DNA from: Acidisarcina polymorpha
Lineage (GTDB): Bacteria; Acidobacteriota; Terriglobia; Terriglobales; Acidobacteriaceae
Reading direction: 5' to 3'
DNA: 64,000 nt
Assembly (NCBI RefSeq): GCF_003330725.1
Contig: NZ_CP030840.1
Coordinates: 744,001-808,000 of the forward strand
Shown: piece by piece, positions 9,498 through 16,954 of the stretch
Position numbering within the stretch: position 1 is the first letter of the stretch
How the letters are laid out: each line of letters begins with the position of its first letter
Notes under the pieces: generated by a model
The model's database searches: none
What the model saw: the letters and a program-made list of their open reading frames with translations, nothing else
Told to the model about the DNA's origin: nothing
Translations under genes and position numbers: made by a program

Positions 9498-10247
9498 CTA
9501 TGGATGGACGGCGCTTCCCGGTAGCGTGTCCAAACTTCCGCTTTTCAGCAGCCCGCTTCCAACAGGCGGTCGATAGTTTTGGGAAAGGATGTGGCGGCGA
9601 TCAAGCAAGGAAGGAGCCACCGAAGCGTAGTCAGACCGCTGGCGCTGACGCCGGTATTCGGTAGGGGTGGTGCGCATGAGCCGCCTGAAGATCCTGGCGA
9701 AGTGTTGCTGCGTTTGAAATCCGCATTCGGCAGCGATATCGATAATGGGAGACTCTGATTCTTCGAGGAGAGTCTTCGCCTTGCAGATTCGGAGCCGCAA
9801 CAAGTACTGGTGAGGTGACGTACCGGTCGAACATTTGAATCTCTGCGAGAAGTACGCGGCACTCAAGCCTGCCTCGCGGGCTAATTCGGACAGTGTGAGG
9901 TTGCGGCTCAGGCGATCGCCGATGAAGGCGAGTACACGGCGAAATTGCGATGGAGAGAGGCCGTCTTCTGCTAGCTGAGCAGGAGGAACGCAAGCTGGAG
10001 CGACCGTTGCTTCTTCACTGGTCTCGTCGGTAATGAATGATTCGGCGCCGGGGTCGAGAAGGCGAATGCGTACACGTTTTCCATCCTGCTCGACCCAAGC
10101 CGGTCCTGGAAGCAAAGCGTTCGCGCCGGCGCGATGCACCATCGCAAGCCGCGACGGTCTGCGCGAGGCGTCGTGTATCAGGAAGAGCTTTCTCTTCTGG
10201 GCCGGCACAATGGAATTGGCGACCTGGTGATGTCTGCATTCGGCCAT
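9498..10247 (-). CDS. AraC-family transcriptional regulator
   Basis: 250 aa from the ATG at 10247, which has GAGG 6 nt upstream; an upstream TTG at 10289 in the same frame is less likely. The C-terminal AraC/XylS DNA-binding domain (about 104-202) carries both helix-turn-helix units: LTLSELAREAGLSAAYFSQRF and IIDIAAECGFQTQQHFARIF followed by TTPTEYRR. The N-terminal 100 residues do not show an obvious cupin. It lies 41 nt upstream of the SDR, on the same strand, so it probably controls the SDR-VOC-dehydrogenase group. Confidence 0.88.
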   Translation of the reverse strand: MAECRHHQVANSIVPAQKRKLFLIHDASRRPSRLAMVHRAGANALLPGPAWVEQDGKRVRIRLLDPGAESFITDETSEEATVAPACVPPAQLAEDGLSPSQFRRVLAFIGDRLSRNLTLSELAREAGLSAAYFSQRFKCSTGTSPHQYLLRLRICKAKTLLEESESPIIDIAAECGFQTQQHFARIFRRLMRTTPTEYRRQRQRSDYASVAPSLLDRRHILSQNYRPPVGSGLLKSGSLDTLPGSAVHP

Positions 10248-10386
10248 GCCTACCTCACTTCTGAGCTCACCGTTCCCCGTGGGAATCAATGGCTCTTATG
10301 TGAAGGTAGGCTTCACGCGGTTTGTCTAAAACCACACAAACTTGAGGTTTTGCCTATAGATTTCTATAGGTTTGACCAGGTCAGTC

Positions 10387-10823
10387 TCACTCTGCGCGGA
10401 TGAGTCGAGCGAAACGGACCCAGATCGAAGGTCGTGCATTCTCCAAGAGACTCGAACGGGGCACGCGAAGCAGCACTTCAGTGCCATTTCCAGGTGAAGC
10501 CGTGAATGCCAGATCAGCATTCAGGAAACGCGTTCGTTCTCGCATTCCAGCTAAACCATAGTGTCCGAGACGCCCCTCTCTGACGAACTCTGAGTTCATG
10601 CCGGTGCCATCATCCTTCACTTGGACACTTGGAGTCCAAATGCTTCCCCATATGTCAGAACGACGTCGAGGCGTGTCCCCTCGGAATGTAAGCAAGCGTT
10701 GGTAATGGCCTCGTCCCTACATCTTCGGACACGCGAGGTGCGTAGACTGCGCCATCTCATAGGGCACTCATGGGTTCTTGTCTCGCAAAGGACTTTGTCG
10801 AGCATCTTCAGTAAGCCAAGCAC
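10387..10823 (-). pseudogene. HATPase_c fragment of a NarL-linked type histidine kinase, frameshifted
   Basis: Two overlapping minus-strand frames reconstruct one ATP-binding domain. The upstream frame gives the N box (RDEAITNACLHSEGTRLDV), and the downstream frame gives G1 (VKDDGTGM), G2 (GHYGLAGMRERTRFL) and GTEVLL. The frame change lies near 10620-10695. The dimerisation and sensor parts are missing. This is the conserved C-terminus of acidobacterial sensor kinases of the HisKA_3 class; here it is only a remnant. Confidence 0.7.
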
Positions 10824-10836
10824 AGCGAGGAGTTGA

Positions 10837-11184
10837 TCATGCCGGATAGACTATAGTGCCGCAGGCGGAACGAAGGGTTCCTACCATGACCTCGCCAAGT
10901 GGATACGCGGAGACGGGACAATACCTAGCAGCATGAGCGGATTTTCGAATTGGCAACATATGTTGAGACTGCCAATCGTGACTCTCACAGGGGATCCCGC
11001 GAGGGCGCGGACCGACTTTTTTGCGACGCACCGCGGCAAGAAGGAGAACGATTTTAACGTTCACTACAACGCCTCCGGCGCCTTCCACGACCAACTCATT
11101 CGCACTTCAGAAGGCTGGCGCATCCAGGTCCGCCGCCTTCAAATCTACTTCGGCGATCCTTTGCAGATTGCAAAGATTGGCTAG
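10837..11184 (+). pseudogene. NTF2/SnoaL-like protein, N-terminally truncated remnant
   Basis: The plus-strand frame, opening just after a TGA at 10834-10836, encodes DYSAAGGTKGSYHDLAKWI, then LRLPIVTLTGDPARARTDFF and AFHDQLIRTSEGWRIQVRRL. This is the order of conserved segments in SnoaL-like nuclear transport factor 2 family proteins. About 35 N-terminal residues expected for the family are missing and no ribosome site precedes the frame. A start at the internal ATG 10933 is possible but would remove half of the fold. Confidence 0.6.
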
Positions 11185-11665
11185 TGTCACAATTTGGTGC
11201 TCCGGCTCCTCAACAAGAGGGGCCGAAGTACTCCCTGATGGCTGCGAGTGCCTTGAATACTCGGAAGGTTCGTCCTATGAGGGCGGAGAGCGGCATCCTG
11301 CCGACCGCACAGAGCGAATGCTGAATCCCGGGATTCTTGCAGACCTATGGACACGGGACAGCCGCATTGAGCACGCGGTCTGCTTCGTGCGGCGTTCAAA
11401 TGAACGGTAGCAGCAGATGATCTGAAGGCAGACAGATTTGTGTTGGCTGGCTTACAGGACCATAGGATCTGCGAATGTGTGAGATCGTCGTCATCGCCGT
11501 GGCAGTGGCTAATATGCTGCCAGGTGAAGCACAAGATCGCTGGCTCGGTATAGGGCCTGCCCGAAAGAAGTATGGGAACTCGCGGAAGCCGATGCCTGCC
11601 CTCGCAGATCTTATCGATACGGTTTTGACGGGGTCATTTACAGAAGGAACGGTGCGTAACAAGGT
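11185..11665. other. Intergenic stretch upstream of the second SDR
   Basis: About 480 nt with only short, low-quality frames on both strands. It must hold the promoter for the SDR at 11666. No repeat or RNA recognised. Confidence 0.4.
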
Positions 11666-12397
11666 ATGGGAAAACTTGAAGGAAAAGTGGCAGTCATCAC
11701 TGCAGCGACTTCCGGTATGGCACTCGCTACGGCGAAGCTCTTCGTCGAGGAGGGAGCTTACGTCTTCGTGACAGGTCGGCGGCAGGCGAAGCTAGATGAG
11801 GCCGTACAGGAAATTGGAAAGAACGTCACGGGCGTACAAGGTGATGCCGCCAATCTGAGCGACCTTGATCGGCTCTACACGACTGTAGCGCGAGAGAAGG
11901 GGAAGATCGATATTCTCTTCGCCAGCGCCGGTGTAGGCGAGTTAGCGAAACTGGAGGATGTGACCGAGGAACATTTTGATAAAACGTTCAATCTGAATGT
12001 GCGAGGAACTCTTTTCACGGTTCAAAAGGCCCTACCGCTATTCAACGACAAGGGATCAGTCATTATGAATGGATCGATCGCCAGCATCAAGAGTTCGCCC
12101 GCCCTCGGTACGTACGGTGCCAGCAAGGCGGCCATTCGCGCGTTTGCCCGTACTTGGCTAGTCGAGCTAAAAGACCGGGGTATTCGAGTAAATGTTCTCA
12201 GCCCCGGCACCATCGACACTCCTGTGCTCGATCCTTTCGGGCCGGACGTCAAAGAGCGTTTCAGATCAAGGGTGCCGCGCGGTGAACTGGGGCGCCCGGA
12301 AGAGATTGCGTCCGTCGCACTCTTTCTGGCGTCTGCCGACTCGAGCTTTGTCAACGGCGTCGAACTATTTGTGGATGGTGGAGCCGCGCAGATTTAA
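11666..12397 (+). CDS. SDR-family oxidoreductase with atypical cofactor motif
   Basis: 243 aa, complete SDR fold. The glycine-rich cofactor loop reads TAATSGMA (12-19), where the family has TGxxxGIG, so two glycines are replaced by alanine and Ile by Met. The N-N-A-G motif is SAG, while the active-site Ser137 (NGS), Tyr150 and Lys154 (YGASK) are kept, as is the C-terminal NGVELFVDGGAAQI. The ATG at 11666 has only AAGG one base upstream, and an in-frame stop at 11657 excludes a longer form. Related to the SDR at 8707-9456. Cofactor binding may be weakened or altered. Confidence 0.85.
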   Translation: MGKLEGKVAVITAATSGMALATAKLFVEEGAYVFVTGRRQAKLDEAVQEIGKNVTGVQGDAANLSDLDRLYTTVAREKGKIDILFASAGVGELAKLEDVTEEHFDKTFNLNVRGTLFTVQKALPLFNDKGSVIMNGSIASIKSSPALGTYGASKAAIRAFARTWLVELKDRGIRVNVLSPGTIDTPVLDPFGPDVKERFRSRVPRGELGRPEEIASVALFLASADSSFVNGVELFVDGGAAQI

Positions 12398-12400
12398 GCC

Positions 12401-12539
12401 CCTCCATGCAAGTGGAGTTGCTTGGTGACTAGCAGGCTCTGACTAGACGCAGGAAATAAAGGCGTCAGTGCCGGTTTTGCCAGTTTCTAACTGATTTCCC
12501 GTCAATAACTTAGGTTTTGGCAGTTCCATTGCATGGAGG
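12401..12539. repeat. Inverted repeat bracketing the convergent gene junction
   Basis: CCTCCATGCAA at 12401-12411 recurs as its exact reverse complement at 12529-12539. The 117-nt interior holds two near-identical direct copies of GGTTTTGCCAGTTT (second copy GGTTTTGGCAGTTC). It lies between two convergent genes and could be a bidirectional termination region or a small inserted element. Confidence 0.4.
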
Positions 12540-12541
12540 CG

Positions 12542-13783
12542 TCAAACCCACAGGCAAGATATAGGAGCGGCGAATAGGCGATCCCCGAAAGGGACCACCT
12601 TCGTTCCGTCGTACATTACGATTCCAAGTTTCAGGTCATCACCACAAATGTCCAACAGCTTTTTGATCCCTTTGAAGTCGCTCGCGTGGACGGTTGCGCT
12701 TGCTTTGACCTCAACACCGACTAGTGCGCCGTGTTCATCCTCTACGACGATGTCAATCTCATCCTGATCCTTATCCCGATAGTGATGGAGCGTATAGCCT
12801 TCGTCGGACCATGTGATCTGCTTCATGACTTCGGCAAATACAAATGTTTCCAGCAACGCACCAAACGTTGAGCGGTCCTTTGCTATCTGCTCAGTAGTCA
12901 ATGCCAGCAAGGTGGCAAGCAACCCAGAGTCGACAAAATGCAATTTTGGGGTCTTGATCAGTCTCTTCAGTTCATTGCGGAACCACGGGGAGACCCGCTG
13001 CACGAGAAAGAGCTGTTCAAGGATGCCGGTGTATTTTCTCGTCGTCTTGTCGTCCATCCCGATCTGTCCGCCGATTTGAGTGAAGTTGGTAAGCTGCCCG
13101 GACTGGTGGGCAAGTACCTGGAGCAGGCGCGGCAACTGATCCAGCTTCTCTACTTCCGCAATATCCCGCACATCCCTCTGTACGATCGCCTTCACATAGT
13201 CGCGAGCCCAAGCCTGACGTCGCCGAAAGTCTTCTCTTCGCAGCATCTCCGGGTAGCCGCCTACTAGCACCGCATGGACAAGCTGATCGCCTTCGATATC
13301 CGGCCCTGGCTTCACCAACTTGCCATTGAATGCCATCTTCAGGAAGCTGGGCTCTTTGCCGAGTGTTTCGGCTCTGGAAATCGGCATCAGGTTTACGATT
13401 TCCATGCGGCCTGCAAGGCTCTCGGACACTTGAGGAAGAGTGAGAATGTTGGCAGATCCCGTCAGCAGGAAACGGCCTGCTCTGCGGTCGTTATCAACGG
13501 ATCTCTTGATGGCTCTCAGAAGTTCCGGGGCTCTTTGCACTTCGTCGATGGTGACCAGATCGAATCCACGGACAAAGCCAGCGGGATCGTTGCGAGCGGC
13601 TTCAAGCACCGTGTCGTCATCCAAGGTCACATACTCGCGGTCCTTATCGGCGAACTGTTGGACAAGCGTCGTCTTGCCGCACTGTCGTGGTCCTATCAGC
13701 ATAACCACGGGAGTGTCAGTGAGGGCAGTGGCCACACGGCGTGCTGCGAATCTCTGAACGAATTGGAAATTGGCGTCGACCAT
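12542..13783 (-). CDS. AAA-family ATPase with DUF4143 C-terminal domain
   Basis: 413 aa, the normal length. The N-terminal ATPase (AAA_14) has P-loop GPRQCGKTT (31-39), Walker B LVTIDEVQ and sensor LLTGSAN. The C-terminal DUF4143 domain has a PD-(D/E)xK-like layout, with YRDKDQDEIDIVVE and GVEVKAS. These proteins are widespread in bacteria and archaea, move horizontally, and have no settled function. ATG start at 13783. Its promoter region carries a 22-bp repeat array that begins 2 nt before the start codon. It sits beside a tRNA-Phe fragment and an integrase remnant, so it may be cargo of an old element. Confidence 0.9.
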   Translation of the reverse strand: MVDANFQFVQRFAARRVATALTDTPVVMLIGPRQCGKTTLVQQFADKDREYVTLDDDTVLEAARNDPAGFVRGFDLVTIDEVQRAPELLRAIKRSVDNDRRAGRFLLTGSANILTLPQVSESLAGRMEIVNLMPISRAETLGKEPSFLKMAFNGKLVKPGPDIEGDQLVHAVLVGGYPEMLRREDFRRRQAWARDYVKAIVQRDVRDIAEVEKLDQLPRLLQVLAHQSGQLTNFTQIGGQIGMDDKTTRKYTGILEQLFLVQRVSPWFRNELKRLIKTPKLHFVDSGLLATLLALTTEQIAKDRSTFGALLETFVFAEVMKQITWSDEGYTLHHYRDKDQDEIDIVVEDEHGALVGVEVKASATVHASDFKGIKKLLDICGDDLKLGIVMYDGTKVVPFGDRLFAAPISCLWV

Positions 13784-13785
13784 CT

Positions 13786-13855
13786 CGGATTATTGTAGCG
13801 TCTAATCCGGATTAGCAGTCCGTCCGATTCGGATTAGGAGCCCGGCCAAATCGGA
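13786..13855 (-). promoter_or_regulatory. 22-bp iterated repeat array upstream of the DUF4143 ATPase
   Basis: CGGATTA occurs at 13786, 13808 and 13830, with a partial CGGA at 13852, each exactly 22 bp after the last. The second lies inside a perfect 14-bp palindrome, CTAATCCGGATTAG (13802-13815). The spacers are also partly conserved. The array covers the presumed promoter and the bases just before the start codon. Two helical turns per unit would place bound protein copies on one face of the DNA, which suggests an operator for autoregulation. The binder is unknown. Confidence 0.65.
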
Positions 13856-14093
13856 GAGGTTGAAAGCCTATCGCCCCAGTCCCGGCAACCAATCACCACC
13901 GAAATCCAAGGGGGATTCGCCTTGGCCCAGAACTACGGAACGCCTCCTAAACACTGGGTCGACGTACAAATAGCGTACACAGAGGAAGCGAAATGAGCCC
14001 AAATGGTCCCATCCAGGCCCAAAACAATTTCCTGTAACACCCATCCCATCAACAACTTCCATTGATCCTAAACCGCTTAGCATACTTGGAAGG

Positions 14094-14143
14094 CAGCCCT
14101 GAAAAGGCCGGCGTCGGCGGTTCGATCCCGTCTCTGGCCACCA
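14094..14143 (+). tRNA. tRNA-Phe(GAA) 3' fragment (attachment-site remnant)
   Basis: The anticodon arm (stem 14094-14098 / 14106-14110, loop CTGAAAA with GAA anticodon), variable loop GCGTC, T-arm (14116-14132, loop TTCGATC), 3' acceptor strand TCTGGCC, discriminator A and encoded CCA (14141-14143) are all in place and match tRNA-Phe. The 5' acceptor strand GGCCAGA and a normal D-arm are not present upstream. A 3' half alone is what a tRNA-targeting integrative element leaves at its far end. Confidence 0.75.
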
Positions 14144-14245
14144 CATTGTAAAAGACTTACAGGCAACCAGATTTCGCTCAAAACAGCCGAGGACACAAAT
14201 AGGAGACATCCTGGAAACTACGTGGTACCTCTCGGTACTACAACA

Positions 14246-14430
14246 TCAGGCTCTCCGTTCTTCTTTGCCCGACACAGCCTCCTCTTTCCCCTCTCTTTCT
14301 GGCTTCGGTTCAAGCTTGCTCCATACCTCCCGCGAGACGCTTCCAGTCTTCATGATGTGCGCCTGAGCCAACTCGGCATAGCGTTCCGTCATCTTGATGT
14401 TGGAAAAATGCTGATCGCCGCGCTGAGCAT
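14246..14430 (-). pseudogene. C-terminal remnant of a tyrosine recombinase (integrase)
   Basis: A minus-strand frame with no start codon reads HFSNIKMTERYAELAQAHI, then a charged tail to a TGA at 14246-14248. It matches the end of phage-type integrases, where HSNIKMTERYAHL contains the nucleophilic tyrosine. The Arg-His-x-x-Arg part (HDLRHT) is no longer readable upstream. It lies about 100 nt from the tRNA-Phe 3' fragment, which makes an old integration event the simplest reading. Confidence 0.7.
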
Positions 14431-14838
14431 GCGAGAGTCGAAGCTAGGGGTGACTCGCGAGCCGAGCATCCGCGAAGCCATCGTGGATTTTGAAAGGCGA
14501 AAGACTCCCCCGGCTGCTCAGTTCGTGTACGTAACGAGCCGCTAGCCGGGATACCAGAATCAGCACGAGGGTTGAGACCGATCGAGCCGGATCGGCTCAA
14601 CCTTGGTGTTCCCGGGCGGCGGTCATTTGACCGAGAACTGAGTTCGTGGGATAGATGATGCCGAACATAGCGGAGTCAAGCGGGTTCGATCGAGGCTACC
14701 GAATTGGGCTCATCTTCCCGATGTGGATTTGCAACTCGCCTCCATTACGAGGTTGGGGCGGGTACTCTGTTTTCAGAGTGGAGGATGTGGTGAAATTTTT
14801 GGCGGCAGCAGTGTTTTATCCCATGCTCTGGCCGCGGC

Positions 14839-15051
14839 GTGGTGCTCGATGCAGGCCGCCTTGCGAGCGGATTCGCGATCATCGCAGCGGTCGTGATTGG
14901 CCTTGTGTCTCTCTTGACCCGGCATAGGTTCTGGCTACCAGCTGGGCTGTCTGTTCTCGCAGGATTCATCATCTTTCTGCTAATGCGGCTGTATGACGCT
15001 GTTCTCTGCCGGTTGAATCCGAGTAGCCGGACGTTGACTCTGTACCAATAA
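14839..15051 (+). CDS. Possible small two-helix membrane protein
   Basis: 70 aa from a GTG. Two hydrophobic stretches (GFAIIAAVVIGLVSLLT and LPAGLSVLAGFIIFLLM) are separated by a short basic turn (RHRF), which looks like a membrane hairpin. No clear ribosome site and no recognised family; it may be a fragment of a larger protein. Confidence 0.3.
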   Translation: MVLDAGRLASGFAIIAAVVIGLVSLLTRHRFWLPAGLSVLAGFIIFLLMRLYDAVLCRLNPSSRTLTLYQ

Positions 15052-15183
15052 CAATCCAATCAAGTGGTGCGAGAAGCGGCAGATGTGCATTTCCGATAAG
15101 CTACGGGTTCAATGCGGTGAAATCTGCACATGGTGACCGGTCGGCTCACTATATGCATGTTCGAGTCTGCCGCGACATATGCC

Positions 15184-15223
15184 GAGCAGGTTCCTAGGCT
15201 TGGGACACACATGGAACCTGCTC
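15184..15223 (-). terminator. Hairpin downstream of the SDR gene
   Basis: GAGCAGGTTCC at 15184-15194 and its exact reverse complement at 15213-15223 form an 11-bp stem with an 18-nt loop. It lies 15 nt past the minus-strand SDR stop. There is no U-run, so it is a candidate terminator or mRNA 3' hairpin. Confidence 0.4.
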
Positions 15224-15237
15224 ACTATAGGTGTAGG

Positions 15238-16047
15238 TTACTTCCGGATACCATAACGTGGGGCCGGTTGATCGTTCTGCGTCGCTGCGAGTAATGCAGA
15301 GGATGTCTTTTCAAATTCCTGCACCAAGCTGTTATCGTGCACTGATGGAGCGGTAATGAATTCGCCGTTATCCAGTCCCGTAAGAGCGGCATCGACGCAG
15401 TCTTCAGTGGTCATGACGACGCCCGCTCCGAGGCTGGACAGCGGAACTCCCATTGTGTCCCAGATCTCCGAAACAGTCGCTGCAGGTGCAACGAATTGCA
15501 AGCGGATGGCAGTTTCTGCGAGCTGCTGTTTCAGTCCTTGTGTGAAGTTGAGCACGTAGGCCTTGGTCGCACCATAAATCGGTACCCAAGGATACCCAGA
15601 AAAGCCGACAACAGAGCCAATGTTAACGATCGTCCCGGAGTTACGTTCGAGAAAGTGAGGTAGAACTGCTCTGGTGAGAGCGGTGAGCGCGGTGACGTTC
15701 AGGGCGACGAGGTTGGTGATGGTATCCAGAGAGACCTGAGACACGGGCACGACGCTAGAGGTTCCTGCGTTGTTTACGAGAAGTGTGATTGCAGGATCAC
15801 TGCTCAACTTCTGCATGGTCTCAGAGAGGCCGGACGGTTGAGCCAAGTCTGCGACCAGAACACCGACCTTGACGGAGAAGCGCGCCTGAAGATCATCAGC
15901 AATTGCCTGCAAGCGGTCACGACGACGTGCAACAAGAAGAAGATCGTAACCGCGGGCGGCAAGACGATCGGCATATACCTTGCCGATACCGGAAGAGGCC
16001 CCAGTGATAACGGCTGTACCAAGGGTGCTAGGCTTCGCCTGGCTCAT
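15238..16047 (-). CDS. SDR-family oxidoreductase (DltE/YqjQ-type)
   Basis: 269 aa, ATG at 16047 with AAGGAG 7 nt upstream. The cofactor motif TGASSGIG (about 15-22), LLVNNAG and an active-site pair in NIGS / YGATK are intact. The C-terminal part (VSEIWDTMG, a helical tail) fits the SDR subgroup often annotated as DltE or YqjQ rather than the classical FabG type. It is divergent from the TetR regulator, with a palindromic site in the shared 185-nt gap. The expected role is NAD(P)H-dependent reduction of a carbonyl compound induced by a small-molecule signal. Confidence 0.88.
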   Translation of the reverse strand: MSQAKPSTLGTAVITGASSGIGKVYADRLAARGYDLLLVARRRDRLQAIADDLQARFSVKVGVLVADLAQPSGLSETMQKLSSDPAITLLVNNAGTSSVVPVSQVSLDTITNLVALNVTALTALTRAVLPHFLERNSGTIVNIGSVVGFSGYPWVPIYGATKAYVLNFTQGLKQQLAETAIRLQFVAPAATVSEIWDTMGVPLSSLGAGVVMTTEDCVDAALTGLDNGEFITAPSVHDNSLVQEFEKTSSALLAATQNDQPAPRYGIRK

Positions 16048-16117
16048 GGAAAAGCTCCTTCAAGGAGTAATTTGCGGGGATATCCTGGCACCCGTCAATT
16101 GTGTCCGCTGGATTTCC

Positions 16118-16129
16118 TACCGTACGGTA
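16118..16129. promoter_or_regulatory. Palindromic operator between the SDR and TetR genes
   Basis: TACCGTACGGTA is a perfect 12-bp palindrome, with partly symmetric flanks (TCC ... AAGGA). TetR-type repressors bind sites of this kind, and it sits midway between the divergent TetR and SDR genes, so it probably controls both. Confidence 0.65.
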
Positions 16130-16232
16130 AAGGATGTGCGGCAGGTGTGATCGATCCAAATTGTTTTACTATTTGGTAGGAATTTGAAGATCGGCGTCTG
16201 TTTGAAACATCAAGAACTGGTTAGGGGAACGT

Positions 16233-16847
16233 ATGCCAGGACAGACCGAATCGAAGCGACGTCCGGGGCGACCGCGGGGCTTTGACCGAGACGCAGCTTT
16301 ACATGCTGCGATGCTCCTGTTTTGGAAGCAGGGCTTCGATGCAACGTCCTACACTGACCTGACGAAGGCGACCGGCATGAGTAAGCCCACGATTTATGCC
16401 GCCTTTGGAGACAAAGTCGATCTGTTCAGGAAGGCTATGGTGGTCTACGCGGAGGAGGCCACGAGGGTCTATGAGGAAGCCTTGAATCAGCCAACTGCGC
16501 GTGAAGCTGTGGAGACCTGCCTGCGGCTCGCACGCGGGCTAAATTCTCCGCCGGACGAGCCGCGGGTCTGCTTCCTTGTGCAGGGTGCACTGACAGGGAG
16601 TGCAGACACGCAGACGCTTCGCGACGAACTCGCCGGCTTCCAGCGACAGGCTACACGAAAACTGCGGAAACGATTGGACGAGGGGAAACGAAAGGGCGAG
16701 TTACCAGCGACTGCGAATACCGCGGCGATGGCAGAGTATTTTACTTCCGTCGTGACGGGACTTTCAGTGCAAGCTGCCAACGGGGCCGCAGCGAAAGACT
16801 TGAATGCAGTGCTGAAGATGGCAATGGCGTCCTGGCCTAGCAAGTAG
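16233..16847 (+). CDS. TetR/AcrR-family transcriptional regulator
   Basis: 204 aa, ATG at 16233. An Arg/Pro-rich start (RRPGRPRGFD) is followed by the TetR_N helix-turn-helix (about 15-62), with ALHAAMLLFWKQGFDATSYT and MSKPTIYAAFGDKVDLF. The C-terminal ligand domain resembles the AcrR/YcnC group with LVQGALTGSADTQTL. It is transcribed away from the SDR at 15238-16047, the usual arrangement of a repressor and its target, and the 12-bp palindrome lies between them. Confidence 0.9.
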   Translation: MPGQTESKRRPGRPRGFDRDAALHAAMLLFWKQGFDATSYTDLTKATGMSKPTIYAAFGDKVDLFRKAMVVYAEEATRVYEEALNQPTAREAVETCLRLARGLNSPPDEPRVCFLVQGALTGSADTQTLRDELAGFQRQATRKLRKRLDEGKRKGELPATANTAAMAEYFTSVVTGLSVQAANGAAAKDLNAVLKMAMASWPSK

Positions 16848-16954
16848 GGCATCGCCTTTAGGGCCTTCACGCACTGCATGAACGGTGATTGACATCAATG
16901 CTGCTCGGCGGCAAGTGCAGCTTTTGTGCGCCTAGAGGCGGATCTGGACCCGAG

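Larger units (their letters stand above)
14431..15237. other. Gene-poor stretch beside the integration boundary
   Basis: About 800 nt with no firm gene except a possible small membrane ORF at 14839-15051. An inverted repeat at 15184-15223 closes it. Confidence 0.4.

Noticed and set aside
13868-14209. Minus-strand 113-aa frame containing WWPETGSNRRR
   Set aside because: It runs antisense through the tRNA-Phe fragment; such peptides are typical translation artefacts of tRNA DNA. No ribosome site.
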